Shown: positions 45,031-54,610, counted from the stretch's first letter. The stretch is 64,000 nucleotides of DNA from Mucilaginibacter yixingensis (GCF_041080815.1 NZ_CP160205.1:2790001-2854000), one strand, 5' to 3'. The notes: generated from the letters alone by a model not told the origin. Program-made: numbers and translations.

Positions 45031-48000
45031 TTAATTAACTAAGGGAAGGGTGAATGAGAAAACTGATCCTTCATTGGGTTTGCTTTCTACGCATATCTGA
45101 CTACCGTGGCGGCGCACAATCTCATCTGAAATAAAGAGGCCCAGACCTAATCCCTGGAAACGGTGAGATTGCTGATCTACGCGATAAAAGCGATTAAAAA
45201 GACCCTCCATGTGTTCTGGCGCTATACCGATACCATAATCCTGAATAGCAATTTTCAGGCGGTCTGCTTCTCGGCAATAGGTAATTTTGACCGGACCACC
45301 ATCGGGCGAGTATTTGACAGCATTACTCAGCAGATTTACCAGCACCTGTTCAATGCGGTAACGATCTCCGTGGCAGGTCATCCCTCCCAGCGTTTCCAGC
45401 GTCAATTGGTGGCGCGGCGAGATTTCTTGTACACTTTCAATCGCATCAGCCAAGGCTTCCGCGATATTGAAGTCCTCTTTCTGGTAAGTCATTTTACCGG
45501 CGTTAATACGCGATACATCCAGCAGTTCTTCTATCAAGCGCTCCAGGCGTTGCAATTGCCGGTCTGCCTTGTGCGATAGTGCAGCCAGGCGATGTTCGCC
45601 CGTCATTTCACGCTGCATCAATTGGAAGAAAACTTTAATGGTGGTGAGCGGGGTTTTCAGTTCATGGCTGGCAATGCTAATAAATTCATCTTTCTTACCC
45701 ATTAACTGCTGTATGGCCTGCGTAGCCTGCTCCTGCTCCTGAATATCTGTCATGGTACCGATATAGCCGTAAAATGCCGGATTAAACACCGGTTGGGCAT
45801 TATCCAGCATCCAACGATATTCACCTGTCGGGGCGTGTTTAAAGCGATATTTCAGGTGCACCGGCTGGCGGGCCTCAAAAAGTGTGTTAAACTGCTGTAC
45901 GGCTTCTTCCCGATCGTCCGGGTGAATATTGCCGGTCCAGTCAGCTTCATTAATATGATCGGTGGTAACACCGGTAAAGGTACGCCAGGTATCATTTACA
46001 AAAACAGTTTCACAACTGGCATTTACCTGCCAGATAGGCAACGAGTTAAGCTGCGTAACTGCTTTAAAATGTGCCTCACTCATCATCAACGCTTCTTGTA
46101 TGGCTTTCTGCTCATGGATATCTGTACAGGTACCTACCCAAACGGTAATATTACCCGCCTCGTCCTTATGCGGCGAGAAACGCGAGAGATGCCAGCGGTA
46201 CTGACCATCAACACGGCGAAGACGATGTTCAAATACAGACTCCCTCCCTTCTTCTATCGCCTTCGGCCACATCATGGTAGCCATCGGACGGTCATCCGGA
46301 TGAATAACATCCCATACTCTACTATGCAATTCGGCAAAACTACTGGTACCGGTATAATCATACCAGCCCTTGTTATAATAAGTAGCCTTACCATCGGGCG
46401 CAGACGTCCACATTTTATGCTGAATAGCATCAGTCAGGAAACGAAACAGCTCTTCGCTGGCCTTTAGCTCATTGAGGGCTTTTTTGTGCGCGGTAATATC
46501 TTCTGTAATAGAAATGGTATACGTAGGCGCTTCACGCTCATCGCGCACAATAGAGGTACTATTACGTACCCAAATGATATGTCCATCGTGGTGATAGTAT
46601 CGTTTTTCAAATACAAAATCGTCAATTTCCCCGACAAAAAGCTTTTGGTACAGCTCTGAATTTTTCTCAATGTCATCCTGATGGGTAATAGATCTAAAAT
46701 CTTTGCCCAGCAAATCTGCTTCAGTGTACCCGGTTATGCGGGTAAAGGCCTGGTTAGCACGCATCAGTTTGCCATCCATATCAGAAAGCAGTATGCCTAC
46801 ACTGGCATTTTGGAATGCCACGCTATAGCGCTCTTCTATTTCCTTTAATGCTTGCTGAGCTTCTTTTCTTTGTGTGATATCTACCAGTACACCAGTAAAT
46901 AACGGTGAACCATCTTGAGTATCTGTTTCAACACTGCCGCGGGCAAAAAACCAGCGCGTCTGACCGTTAATGATGGCGCGATATTCGGTTTCATAAACTT
47001 GCCCCAGCGCCGCGGCTTCTTCTCTGCGCCGGTCTATCAGTGTAACATCATCGGGGTGCACCATACGGCCCAACACGTCCCTGTCACAACCATCGGGCGA
47101 ATAGGGAATATCGAACATGCGCGAAAGGTTCTCATCAGGATATAGCCTGTTGGTCTCCATGTCCAAAATCCAGGTACCTACCAGACCCGATGATAGCGCC
47201 GACTTTAACTGGGTCTGCGTAATCTTTAATTTATCTTCAACTTGTTTACGGCGTGCAAGCTCATACTGGGCTTCTTCATTTAGCTGCGCGTTCTCCAGCG
47301 CAAGGCCAATATGGTGGGCCAGGTTTTGCGCAAACTGCAAATCTGTTTCGTCATAATATTTGCCCGGTGTGGTAGAAATAAACTTGATAGCTCCGATAAT
47401 GGTATCTTTACTAAACATGGGCACAGTAATGATTGACTGCAATCCCATCTGCACTATCATTTCTAATCTGTCCTGCTCCCGCACCACATCTTCTAATATC
47501 TCCGGCGTTACGCGTTGTATCAGGGACGACTTTCCTGAGCGCAATACCTTGGCTATACCCCGCTCACTGTCTATCTGTACCGGGAAAGCTTCACGATATT
47601 TTTCGGCCCATTGTTTTTTTTCAGGATCATCATAAGCTAATATTAATTGCTCCAGTTGCTCATCCTTCAACACATCAATGGTAAACCATCCCGCAAAATG
47701 CGGCACAATCAGCTGCGAAATCTTATCTATGGCACTTTTGGTATCGCGTACACGGGCAAGTTCGCGTGCGGCTACATCGAGGTAGCCCAAAAGGTGTTCT
47801 TGCTTCTTGCGCGCACTGATATCTTTTAAAAACAACAGCGTATACCGCGAACCTACGGCATCGGTAAAAATCATGGAATCAGCCAGCACAAAAATTTGCT
47901 GACCGTTGGCGGTTATGCCTTCAAAATCGGCGCCACGCAATTCTTCGCCGCGCAACAGGTAATTACGGCTATCGGCAGCAACCGAGGGATCATGATAGAT

Positions 48001-48183
48001 GCGAAAAAAATCAGCACCAACTAACTCAACCACCAATTGGTTTGACAACGCACCAGCTGCCTGGTTGGCCCAAACAATGGTAGCGGTATGATTGACCATT
48101 AGCACCGGTACCGGGCAATGCGCATAAACCTGTTGCAATTGCTCAGGTGCTGTAATCATGCTTTTGCCAGGGGTGCTCACCAT
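45031..48183 (-). CDS. Soluble multi-PAS/GAF sensor histidine kinase
   Basis: A 1050-residue cytoplasmic kinase without transmembrane helices. The order is PAS (about 10-125), GAF (about 150-305, FAGWFTIDVLKDEQLEQ), then four PAS domains at about 315-440, 445-565, 575-690 and 700-815 with PAC-like ends (RYTLLFLKDISARKK, APTYTISITEDITAHKK, TVWVGTCTDIHEQKA, YGYIGTMTDIQEQEQ). The kinase core follows, with His840 in ASHELKTPLTTIKVF and ATP-binding NAVKYSPDG, DYGIGIAPEH and GLGLGLFISDEIV. Signals are unknown; no response regulator is adjacent. Confidence 0.95.
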   Translation of the reverse strand: MVSTPGKSMITAPEQLQQVYAHCPVPVLMVNHTATIVWANQAAGALSNQLVVELVGADFFRIYHDPSVAADSRNYLLRGEELRGADFEGITANGQQIFVLADSMIFTDAVGSRYTLLFLKDISARKKQEHLLGYLDVAARELARVRDTKSAIDKISQLIVPHFAGWFTIDVLKDEQLEQLILAYDDPEKKQWAEKYREAFPVQIDSERGIAKVLRSGKSSLIQRVTPEILEDVVREQDRLEMIVQMGLQSIITVPMFSKDTIIGAIKFISTTPGKYYDETDLQFAQNLAHHIGLALENAQLNEEAQYELARRKQVEDKLKITQTQLKSALSSGLVGTWILDMETNRLYPDENLSRMFDIPYSPDGCDRDVLGRMVHPDDVTLIDRRREEAAALGQVYETEYRAIINGQTRWFFARGSVETDTQDGSPLFTGVLVDITQRKEAQQALKEIEERYSVAFQNASVGILLSDMDGKLMRANQAFTRITGYTEADLLGKDFRSITHQDDIEKNSELYQKLFVGEIDDFVFEKRYYHHDGHIIWVRNSTSIVRDEREAPTYTISITEDITAHKKALNELKASEELFRFLTDAIQHKMWTSAPDGKATYYNKGWYDYTGTSSFAELHSRVWDVIHPDDRPMATMMWPKAIEEGRESVFEHRLRRVDGQYRWHLSRFSPHKDEAGNITVWVGTCTDIHEQKAIQEALMMSEAHFKAVTQLNSLPIWQVNASCETVFVNDTWRTFTGVTTDHINEADWTGNIHPDDREEAVQQFNTLFEARQPVHLKYRFKHAPTGEYRWMLDNAQPVFNPAFYGYIGTMTDIQEQEQATQAIQQLMGKKDEFISIASHELKTPLTTIKVFFQLMQREMTGEHRLAALSHKADRQLQRLERLIEELLDVSRINAGKMTYQKEDFNIAEALADAIESVQEISPRHQLTLETLGGMTCHGDRYRIEQVLVNLLSNAVKYSPDGGPVKITYCREADRLKIAIQDYGIGIAPEHMEGLFNRFYRVDQQSHRFQGLGLGLFISDEIVRRHGSQICVESKPNEGSVFSFTLPLVN

Positions 48184-48359
48184 GTTTAAAGTCGGGTTAA
48201 ATAAGATTTGATAAAATTAATTTTTAAAGCATAACTTAAAAATAGCAAAAGTATTCTCTATTAGAATTTAGTTTTTTGAAGATAACCTTCAATATCAGCC
48301 AACTATATCACCCCAACAAACGTTCTACCTTCATTACCTTTAATTAAAAACATACCAAT

Positions 48360-48968
48360 ATGAAACTATTAGCGCTTATTTTGTTGCTATTACCGGCTAT
48401 TTGCACGGCCCAGGACAACTGGGAGTTAAAGAAAAATGAAGATGGTATTTCTGTATATACCCGTAAGCTGGAGAACGAAAAATTTAAAGAGATTAGGGTT
48501 GTATGCGAGATAAACGGCAGCGTAAAGCAACTATACGGCATATTGCAAAATGTGAACCATCATAAAGATTGGGTGTATGGCACCATGGACTCGCACCTGA
48601 TTAATCGCAAGAGTGCAGATACCATTTACTATTACTCGTCTGTCCACCTGCCCTGGCCAGCCAGCGACCGTGATCTGACGGTGCAACTGGTCTTAAAACG
48701 CGATAATGATGACAAGAACCTGCACGTACACGCCATGGGGGTAAACAACATTCTGCCAGAAAAACCAAAATTGGTTAGGGTCCCCTACTCTTTAGGCCTA
48801 TGGAATGTCAGCACGGTTAATAACAACAGAATCAAAATAGAATACATTTTTAGTGTAGATCCCGGTGGCTCGCTTCCTGCCTGGCTGGTCAATATGATGG
48901 CAGTGCGAGGCCCTTTTAACACATTTAAAAATTTAAAAGAGTTGATGGATTCGCAAGCTAAAAGGTGA
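48360..48968 (+). CDS. Exported START/SRPBCC-domain protein
   Basis: A 202-residue protein with a signal peptide (MKLLALILLLLPAICTAQ). The rest matches the START-type lipid-binding fold: WELKKNEDGISVYTRKLENEKFKEIRVVCEI, a middle SSVHLPWPASDRDLTVQLVL and a C-terminal PAWLVNMMAVRGPFNTFKNL. Such proteins bind lipids or sterol-like molecules in a closed cavity. Location is probably periplasmic. No partner gene is evident. Confidence 0.8.
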   Translation: MKLLALILLLLPAICTAQDNWELKKNEDGISVYTRKLENEKFKEIRVVCEINGSVKQLYGILQNVNHHKDWVYGTMDSHLINRKSADTIYYYSSVHLPWPASDRDLTVQLVLKRDNDDKNLHVHAMGVNNILPEKPKLVRVPYSLGLWNVSTVNNNRIKIEYIFSVDPGGSLPAWLVNMMAVRGPFNTFKNLKELMDSQAKR

Positions 48969-49108
48969 AAGCACAAAGCTAAAGCTCTTTGTAAATCTGT
49001 TATTTACATCAATACAGGTGGCTTTTTACTTTTTCCTTTCAGCTTTAGGCTTTTGCAAAAACAAAACGCGTTGATCTGTACTTAATCATATAACCAAACA
49101 GCAACATT

Positions 49109-49630
49109 ATGAAACACGCATTCATTTTCGGGACTAACTTATACCTCACTGCAGGTAACACTGTCACCTATGCTGATGACAATCACAAGATCGATTTTTT
49201 AAAGATCTATTCGTTTTATCATCCAGAACGAAATCAGGAATTGGTGATAGAAGCAAAAATTTCATTGCCGCACAATGGCGGCTTGCTAACTATTGACCGT
49301 AACAAGGTGGACACCACGGGCGATATCCGGGTTATGATAGCGCCCAACCGAATCAAGATATACCACGAGGGCCACACTGAGCCCATATTTGATGTGTATC
49401 AAATGGATCAACACGAATGGGCTGGCCTGTCAAGCCACGTGCTGAACGAATTTCACTCTCAACATCCGGATGTATTGATCAGGGTTAAAGGTGAATTTGA
49501 GGTAGAAGGCAACAGCATCATCAGTGATAATGAAAAACTTTACGTAAATGGCGATAGTCGCGCCAACGGTGTATCAAACGAACGCGAGCGGGTGATACTT
49601 ACGCCAGATAACGTACATGTACATGCCTAA
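49109..49630 (+). CDS. Unrecognised 173-residue protein
   Basis: A soluble beta-rich protein (MKHAFIFGTNLYLTAGNTVTY, HKIDFLKIYSFYHPERNQELVIEAKISLPHNGG, VRVKGEFEVEGNSIISDNEKL). No signal peptide and no family recognised. It begins a run of small co-directional genes (49669, 49870). Regular codon use supports it being real. Confidence 0.6.
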   Translation: MKHAFIFGTNLYLTAGNTVTYADDNHKIDFLKIYSFYHPERNQELVIEAKISLPHNGGLLTIDRNKVDTTGDIRVMIAPNRIKIYHEGHTEPIFDVYQMDQHEWAGLSSHVLNEFHSQHPDVLIRVKGEFEVEGNSIISDNEKLYVNGDSRANGVSNERERVILTPDNVHVHA

Positions 49631-49668
49631 GCTTATTGAGGTTTATTTGTTAAACTAAATTAATTGGA

Positions 49669-49845
49669 ATGGCAAAATATTCAGAAAAAGCAGCGCATAA
49701 GGTTGAGAAAACCATGCACGAGATGAAAGAAGGAACGTTAAAAAGCGGATCGGGTAAAAAGGTAACTTCTAAAAAACAGGCTATAGCCATTGGTTTGTCT
49801 GAAGCCCGTAATGAAGGCGCAAAAGTGCCGAAGAAGAGATCATGA
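49669..49845 (+). CDS. DUF6496 family small basic protein
   Basis: A 58-residue Lys-rich protein, MAKYSEKAAHKVEKTMHEMK followed by EGTLKSGSGKKV and KQAIAIGLSEARNEGAK. These are the DUF6496 signatures, a small family of unknown function found next to stress genes in many bacteria. It was not in the computed frame list because of its length. It starts 38 bp after the 173-residue gene. Confidence 0.8.
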   Translation: MAKYSEKAAHKVEKTMHEMKEGTLKSGSGKKVTSKKQAIAIGLSEARNEGAKVPKKRS

Positions 49846-49869
49846 TCCTACCGCTAAAATTCTAAGAAG

Positions 49870-50076
49870 ATGAATAAGCCAGAAAACAGGCCCAAAAACG
49901 GAAATAACACCAACCTGGTTGATAAACCGCTAAATAAAGGCCAGCAACAAAACAACCAACGTAAAAACGACTCGCCACGCAACACTAGCGACAGCAGCAA
50001 ACCTAACGCCCAGACTGATGATGAACACATCAGCAGTTCTAACAAAGATGGCGGCCCGGCAGGCGAGAACTTGTAG
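49870..50076 (+). CDS. Small Asn/Lys-rich disordered protein
   Basis: A 68-residue frame rich in Asn, Lys, Gln, Pro and Ser (NKPENRPKNGNNTNLVDKPL ... DGGPAGENL), with no hydrophobic core. It follows the DUF6496 gene by 24 bp and is followed at 50096 by a perfect terminator, which supports it as the last gene of a small operon. Function unknown; stress-type disordered proteins are one possibility. Confidence 0.55.
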   Translation: MNKPENRPKNGNNTNLVDKPLNKGQQQNNQRKNDSPRNTSDSSKPNAQTDDEHISSSNKDGGPAGENL

Positions 50077-50095
50077 ACCTAAATTTACAAAAAAC

Positions 50096-50131
50096 AAAAG
50101 AGGCTGATTGGATATCCAATCAGCCTCTTTT
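50096..50131. terminator. Bidirectional terminator between small genes and the VOC gene
   Basis: A perfect 36-bp palindrome: 16-bp arms (AAAAGAGGCTGATTGG) with an ATAT loop, A's on one side and T's on the other. Confidence 0.9.
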
Positions 50132-50152
50132 GCTTTTAATGCCCCCCATTTA

Positions 50153-50248
50153 CGTCATTGCGAGGAACGAAGCAATCTCTGCATAGGACATTCTGATTAG
50201 CAAGCCGGATTTGCATGTACAGAGATTGCTTCGTTCCTCGCAATGACG
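50153..50248. repeat. Dispersed palindromic repeat, GTCAT-type (perfect 28-bp arms)
   Basis: Left arm 50153-50180 (CGTCATTGCGAGGAACGAAG then CAATCTCT) and right arm 50221-50248 are exact inverses around a 40-bp loop. It resembles the copies at 36458 and 38161, with the arm GAACGAAGC shared. Confidence 0.88.
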
Positions 50249-50293
50249 AAGAGAAACTAATCTTAATAAATCACTAATCACCTCTGCAGGGCA

Positions 50294-50680
50294 TTAATTC
50301 TGTGCGTGCAAACCAATCTTATTGCCTTCGGTATCCATTACAAAGGCCATAAAACCAATCTCTGGTGATATTTCGGTCGGTGGCATCAATACTTCACCGC
50401 CAAAATCTTCAACACGGTCTACAATCAGTTTCAGGTTTGGATTAGCGTTAAGATACAATATTGCGCCTTGTTCTGACGGCTCATGAAAATCGCTGCGAAC
50501 AATTGCGCCACCAACTTTGCCCGACTCCATGGCAATGGGGAAACCCATCATTTCCATGCCCATCATTTCTTCCATGGGCACCATGTCCATATCAAAAATA
50601 CCTTCGTAAAACTCGCGTGCGCGCTCAATGTCGCTTACCGGTATCTCAAACCAGTTGATTGCGTTAGCTGTAGTCTCCAT
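50294..50680 (-). CDS. VOC-superfamily (glyoxalase-like) protein
   Basis: A 128-residue protein of the vicinal oxygen chelate fold. The start WFEIPVSDIERAREFYEGIF and the pair GAILYLNANPNLKLIVDRVEDFGGEVLMPP and GFMAFVMDTEGNKIGLHAQ are typical of glyoxalase/bleomycin-resistance proteins. A Met-rich loop (MDMVPMEEMMGMEMMGF) is unusual. The enzymatic role is unknown. Confidence 0.88.
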   Translation of the reverse strand: METTANAINWFEIPVSDIERAREFYEGIFDMDMVPMEEMMGMEMMGFPIAMESGKVGGAIVRSDFHEPSEQGAILYLNANPNLKLIVDRVEDFGGEVLMPPTEISPEIGFMAFVMDTEGNKIGLHAQN

Positions 50681-50910
50681 AATTTAAATTATTTATAAGT
50701 GATGTTTATAATGAGAGCTAATATAAACCCGAGGTGTTTGCCAGAAAGTTAGCCTGTTGTTAACAAAACTTGAAAAACACGCGATTTTGAGGGTTTTTAA
50801 GCCCGAAGGTTGATACAAGCGTTATCTTTTTGTTAAATCGCTTAAAACCTCGAAAACAGAGCACAAATGACCCTGTTTTTTGTTGTAAATGAGTAATCAA
50901 AGCAAAAGCT

Positions 50911-51072
50911 ATGAACTACTCAATAGTTGCCATCATAGGCGCGGTAGCCGTGGTACTTATCCTCTTCCTCATTTGGCGTAACCGCAAAGACGAAAAAGAT
51001 TTTAAAAGGAATTTCACCCAATCGGAGCTAAAACCTGACGAGGAGGAAAAGCTGCCTCCGCCTGTGGAGTAA
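50911..51072 (+). CDS. Small single-pass membrane protein, 53 residues
   Basis: A 53-residue frame: hydrophobic segment NYSIVAIIGAVAVVLILFLI, then WRNRKDEKDFKRNF and an acidic Pro-rich tail EEEKLPPPVE. The topology of a helix followed by a positively charged patch and an acidic C-terminus is that of small inner-membrane proteins. It is too short for the frame list. It ends before a GTCAT hairpin at 51105 that may serve as terminator. Confidence 0.65.
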   Translation: MNYSIVAIIGAVAVVLILFLIWRNRKDEKDFKRNFTQSELKPDEEEKLPPPVE

Positions 51073-51104
51073 AGGAGTAAAATCTAAATCCATAAAAGAA
51101 TAGT

Positions 51105-51133
51105 TGTCATCCCTCCCTACGGTCGGGATGACA
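51105..51133. repeat. Short GTCAT-type hairpin, possible terminator
   Basis: TGTCATCCC (51105-51113) and GGGATGACA (51125-51133) form a 9-bp perfect stem with an 11-nt loop, followed by TTTTT. It appears to be a minimal form of the GTCAT repeat family and may end both the small membrane protein and GH130 transcripts. Confidence 0.6.
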
Positions 51134-51142
51134 TTTTTATAA

Positions 51143-52201
51143 TTACACCCCTAACGCCGCAAAAATCTCCTTAATAGAAAGCTTCGCGCCGCATACAAAC
51201 TCATCGGCAGCACCGTAGTACATAGTAATGGTATCGCCATCGTCTTCCAGTACATGACCATTGGTAAATACTACATGACCGAAGAATCCGCTGGTTTCAT
51301 ACTCCTCTGTTGGGATCATGATAGGGTCATGCGCGCGGGCCAGTACTTTTGAGGGATCATTCAGATCAAGCAGTAACGCGCCTAAACAGTAGCGATGTTC
51401 TTTGGTAGCGCCGTGATAAATCTCCAGCCAGCCCTTGCCCGTTTTAATAGGCGATGCCCCGGCACCTACCCGGCCGCTATCCCAGTTGCCTGGCCGAGTT
51501 TTAGCTATACATTTATGATTACCCCAGTGCAAACCATCCGGCGATTCGGCCAGCCAGATATAGTTGCCCCCCAGATCAACACTACTTGGGCGATGCAGGG
51601 CATAGAACTTACCGTTTATCTTTTCCTCAAAAATGGCACAGTCTTTATTGTGCGGCGGCAATATCATTCCGCCAGATTCAAAGGTTTTCCAGTCTTTGGT
51701 CATCTTCATACTCACACCTACGCCACTTTCTGATACAGCGGTAAAGGTGAGATAGAAAGTGTCATCAATCTTCGTAACACGGCAATCTTCAATCCCAAAA
51801 GTCTGTAGGGCACCCAGCCCGAATAGTTTAGCATAACCTTCAGGCTCGTAAAACTTCACGCCATCATCACTACAAAGTAGGCGCAGGTGCGAGAGCGTGG
51901 TGAGGTAGTCTATACCTTTATAGCGCACCACACGGGCGTCGGTAGCAATCAGATCGGCATCATTAAGGGGGATTTCCATAATCTGGGTTTCGCCCAGCTC
52001 GGTAAGGATGGGGAACGATACATGGATCTCGTTCTGTTCAGGCCGCTCTGCTACCCGCACCAGCAGCCAGATCTTGCCATCAAACCTAAAAGCGCCCGGA
52101 TTAAGCAAACAGGCTATGCGCAACCCATCTTGACTAGGCGGCAGGTCTTTGGGCGACAATAATGGGTTCTGTGGAAAACGCTTGGCAATATCAGTACTCA
52201 T
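51143..52201 (-). CDS. Glycoside hydrolase family 130 enzyme (mannoside phosphorylase-like)
   Basis: A 352-residue cytoplasmic five-bladed beta-propeller enzyme. The family's core is seen in NPGAFRFDGKIWLLVRVAERP, the catalytic stretch FGIEDCRVTKIDDTFYLTFTA, GNYIWLAESPDGLHWGNHKCI and GWLEIYHGATKEHRY. GH130 members phosphorolyse or hydrolyse beta-mannosides such as mannosyl-glucose or mannosyl-GlcNAc; the substrate cannot be fixed here. It lies divergent from the PL4 lyase with a 201-bp gap. Confidence 0.88.
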   Translation of the reverse strand: MSTDIAKRFPQNPLLSPKDLPPSQDGLRIACLLNPGAFRFDGKIWLLVRVAERPEQNEIHVSFPILTELGETQIMEIPLNDADLIATDARVVRYKGIDYLTTLSHLRLLCSDDGVKFYEPEGYAKLFGLGALQTFGIEDCRVTKIDDTFYLTFTAVSESGVGVSMKMTKDWKTFESGGMILPPHNKDCAIFEEKINGKFYALHRPSSVDLGGNYIWLAESPDGLHWGNHKCIAKTRPGNWDSGRVGAGASPIKTGKGWLEIYHGATKEHRYCLGALLLDLNDPSKVLARAHDPIMIPTEEYETSGFFGHVVFTNGHVLEDDGDTITMYYGAADEFVCGAKLSIKEIFAALGV

Positions 52202-52402
52202 GTAAAAGCAACAGATCGCTTTTAAAATGGTTCAGGCTTATTTAAAATCGAGGGTACGACTTCCCTTTTGTAACAATAACATATAACCCGCACACTACAG
52301 GATGCCGGGCCGCATACACTGCGCTATATTAGTTTTCAGAAAACCAATTAATGCTTTATACGGCCCGGCCGCAAAGCTTTAAACCAAACTTAACACCTCT
52401 TT

Positions 52403-54589
52403 ATGCAAAAATTCTACAAAGCTATGCTGATGGTAGCTGCCGCGGCTCTGTCGTCGTTCACTGTGATGCGTCCGGGCGATGGGCATAAGTCTGCCGCCGC
52501 TGCTGCGCCGCCGGTAACCGTGACCGAGGATGCTATCTCATTTACCATGACCAACGGCTACCTGACTGTTAAAGTAAATAAACGTTCGGGCGATGTCACT
52601 TCGGTTAAAACATCAAAAAGTACTACACCTAATGTAGAGCTAATGGGCTATGTATCCGGTCACCACGCCGGGTACTGGGAACAAAGCCCTGCCCTGGCCG
52701 CACGTGAAGTGACCGCCATTACCATCGATCCCAGCAAAAACAACGGCGAACGTGCCGAAGTATCCGTTAAAGGTTACGCTGACGGTAAATCTATCCTGGG
52801 CGCCAATCCTACCGCAGCCGGACAAGGCGGCGGCCTGATTGCCGACCTGGAGATCCGATACACGCTGGAGCGCGGCGCCAAAGGTTTCTATACTTACGCT
52901 ATTTACACCCACCAGGACACCTATCCAGCGGGTTCAGTCGGCGAATCGCGCTTTGGCTTTAAATTATCGGGCCTGGTGTTTGACTGGCTTTCTATTGACG
53001 AGCAGCGCAACGCCCTGATGCCTACCGGCAAAGATTGGGATGCAGCCGAAGATCTGAACATGAAAGAAGCGCGCCGCTTAACTACCGGCATTTACAAAGG
53101 CCGTGCCGAGCATAAATATGATTACTCTGCAGATCAGTTTAAGATTCCGGCTTTCGGCTGGTCGTCAACCAAAGAGAAAGTGGGTTTGTATGTCATCAAC
53201 CCATCTTTTGAATACCTGTCAAGCGGTCCGCTGCACTTTGAACTAACCGGTCACCTGGATGACGGCGATGGCGGCGACCCCACTCTGCTTGATTACTGGC
53301 GCGGAACCCACTACGGCAGCAGTATTCTCAATTTTGCCGATAAAGAAGCCTGGACCAAAGTTGTAGGCCCAATTTTCATCTACGTACCTACTGGTAACGA
53401 CCCAAAAGCGTTATTTACCGATGCCAGGAAACAAGCAAAAGCCGAGCAAGGCCGCTGGCCATACAATTGGGTAAAGGGTGTTGACTATACCCCTACCACA
53501 GAACGCGCCACTGTAACAGGCAAATTAAAACTGGTTGATCCGCAAGCACCGACGACTAAGTTACCTAACCTGTTGGTTGGTCTTTCTTACCCTGATGAAC
53601 CGGAAGTAGCCCGCCCGCCACGCCAGTTCAGGCAGGCGCCAGCAGTAGCCTCGGTTACAACAGTTACACCTCCAACACAGGTAGCGCAAACGCCGGAACA
53701 GAAACCTGTAACTGATTCTGCACAAGATCATTCACGTACGCTGCCTAACGGCAAACGCGCCAATCGCGGCACTTATGTGGCCCCTCGTCAGGGTGGTGGT
53801 GCAAGAGCATTTAATTTCCCGCCGCAGGCTATTAACTGGCAAAATGATGCCAAGCATTATGAGTTTTGGGTAAATGGTTCAGAAGATGGTTCATTTACCA
53901 TCCCTAATGTACGCCCGGGTACTTACCAACTGCACGCTATTGCAGATGGTGTATTGGGCGCTTATGACGCAACGGCTAAAATCACCATCACTCCTGGCCA
54001 GAAAATGGATCTGGGTACTATTGAATGGAAACCGGTGCATTACGGTCAGCAGATCTTCCAGATCGGTACGCCAAACCGTTCGGCCAAAGAGTTCTTTAAA
54101 GGTGATGATCACTGGCACTGGGGCATGTATATTGAGTATGCCAAACTTTTCCCTAACGATGTAAACTTCACCGTAGGTAAATCAGATCCCGCTAAAGACT
54201 GGTATATCTATCACGTACCGCATGATACGGACTTTAAACCAGATGGGCGCGATCAAGGTCGGGCCACACCATGGACTATCAACTTTACCGTACCAAAAGG
54301 TACCCCAACCAGCGGACAGGCCACGTTGCGCTTCGGCATTAGCGGTTCTGGCGCCCGCTCATTGGGTATTTCGGTAAACGGCAAAGACGTTGGTCCGTTT
54401 GATAACGTTGGCGGCGGCGGAGCCAATCCCAACCGCGATGGCATTGAAGGCACCTGGGTAGAGCGCGATTTCAAATTTGACGCATCTTTACTCAAACCTG
54501 GTCAAAACACCATCGTACTTACCGTACCGGCGGGTGGTGTAATGAGCGGCCTGGTTTATGATGTAGTCAGACTGGAAGTAGCACCATAA
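52403..54589 (+). CDS. Polysaccharide lyase family 4 (rhamnogalacturonan lyase-like)
   Basis: A 728-residue secreted lyase with an N-terminal signal peptide (MQKFYKAMLMVAAAALSSF). The catalytic domain I spans about 40-340 (GYVSGHHAGYWEQSP, DWLSIDEQRNALMPTGKDW), followed by an FnIII-like domain II and the CBM-like domain III (VNFTVGKSDPAKDWYIYHVPHD, WTINFTVPKGTPTSGQATLRFG). A low-complexity segment of about 75 residues rich in Pro, Gln and Thr interrupts domain II. Rhamnogalacturonan lyases cut pectin hairy regions by beta-elimination. Upstream it has a structured leader; a terminator follows. Confidence 0.88.
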   Translation: MQKFYKAMLMVAAAALSSFTVMRPGDGHKSAAAAAPPVTVTEDAISFTMTNGYLTVKVNKRSGDVTSVKTSKSTTPNVELMGYVSGHHAGYWEQSPALAAREVTAITIDPSKNNGERAEVSVKGYADGKSILGANPTAAGQGGGLIADLEIRYTLERGAKGFYTYAIYTHQDTYPAGSVGESRFGFKLSGLVFDWLSIDEQRNALMPTGKDWDAAEDLNMKEARRLTTGIYKGRAEHKYDYSADQFKIPAFGWSSTKEKVGLYVINPSFEYLSSGPLHFELTGHLDDGDGGDPTLLDYWRGTHYGSSILNFADKEAWTKVVGPIFIYVPTGNDPKALFTDARKQAKAEQGRWPYNWVKGVDYTPTTERATVTGKLKLVDPQAPTTKLPNLLVGLSYPDEPEVARPPRQFRQAPAVASVTTVTPPTQVAQTPEQKPVTDSAQDHSRTLPNGKRANRGTYVAPRQGGGARAFNFPPQAINWQNDAKHYEFWVNGSEDGSFTIPNVRPGTYQLHAIADGVLGAYDATAKITITPGQKMDLGTIEWKPVHYGQQIFQIGTPNRSAKEFFKGDDHWHWGMYIEYAKLFPNDVNFTVGKSDPAKDWYIYHVPHDTDFKPDGRDQGRATPWTINFTVPKGTPTSGQATLRFGISGSGARSLGISVNGKDVGPFDNVGGGGANPNRDGIEGTWVERDFKFDASLLKPGQNTIVLTVPAGGVMSGLVYDVVRLEVAP

Positions 54590-54610
54590 TTGTTTTTCAT
54601 ATAATTGAGT

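Noticed and set aside
45793..46467. 224-codon plus-strand open frame within the histidine kinase gene
   Set aside because: It runs antisense through PAS domains, has no recognisable motifs and looks like a shadow of the minus-strand gene.
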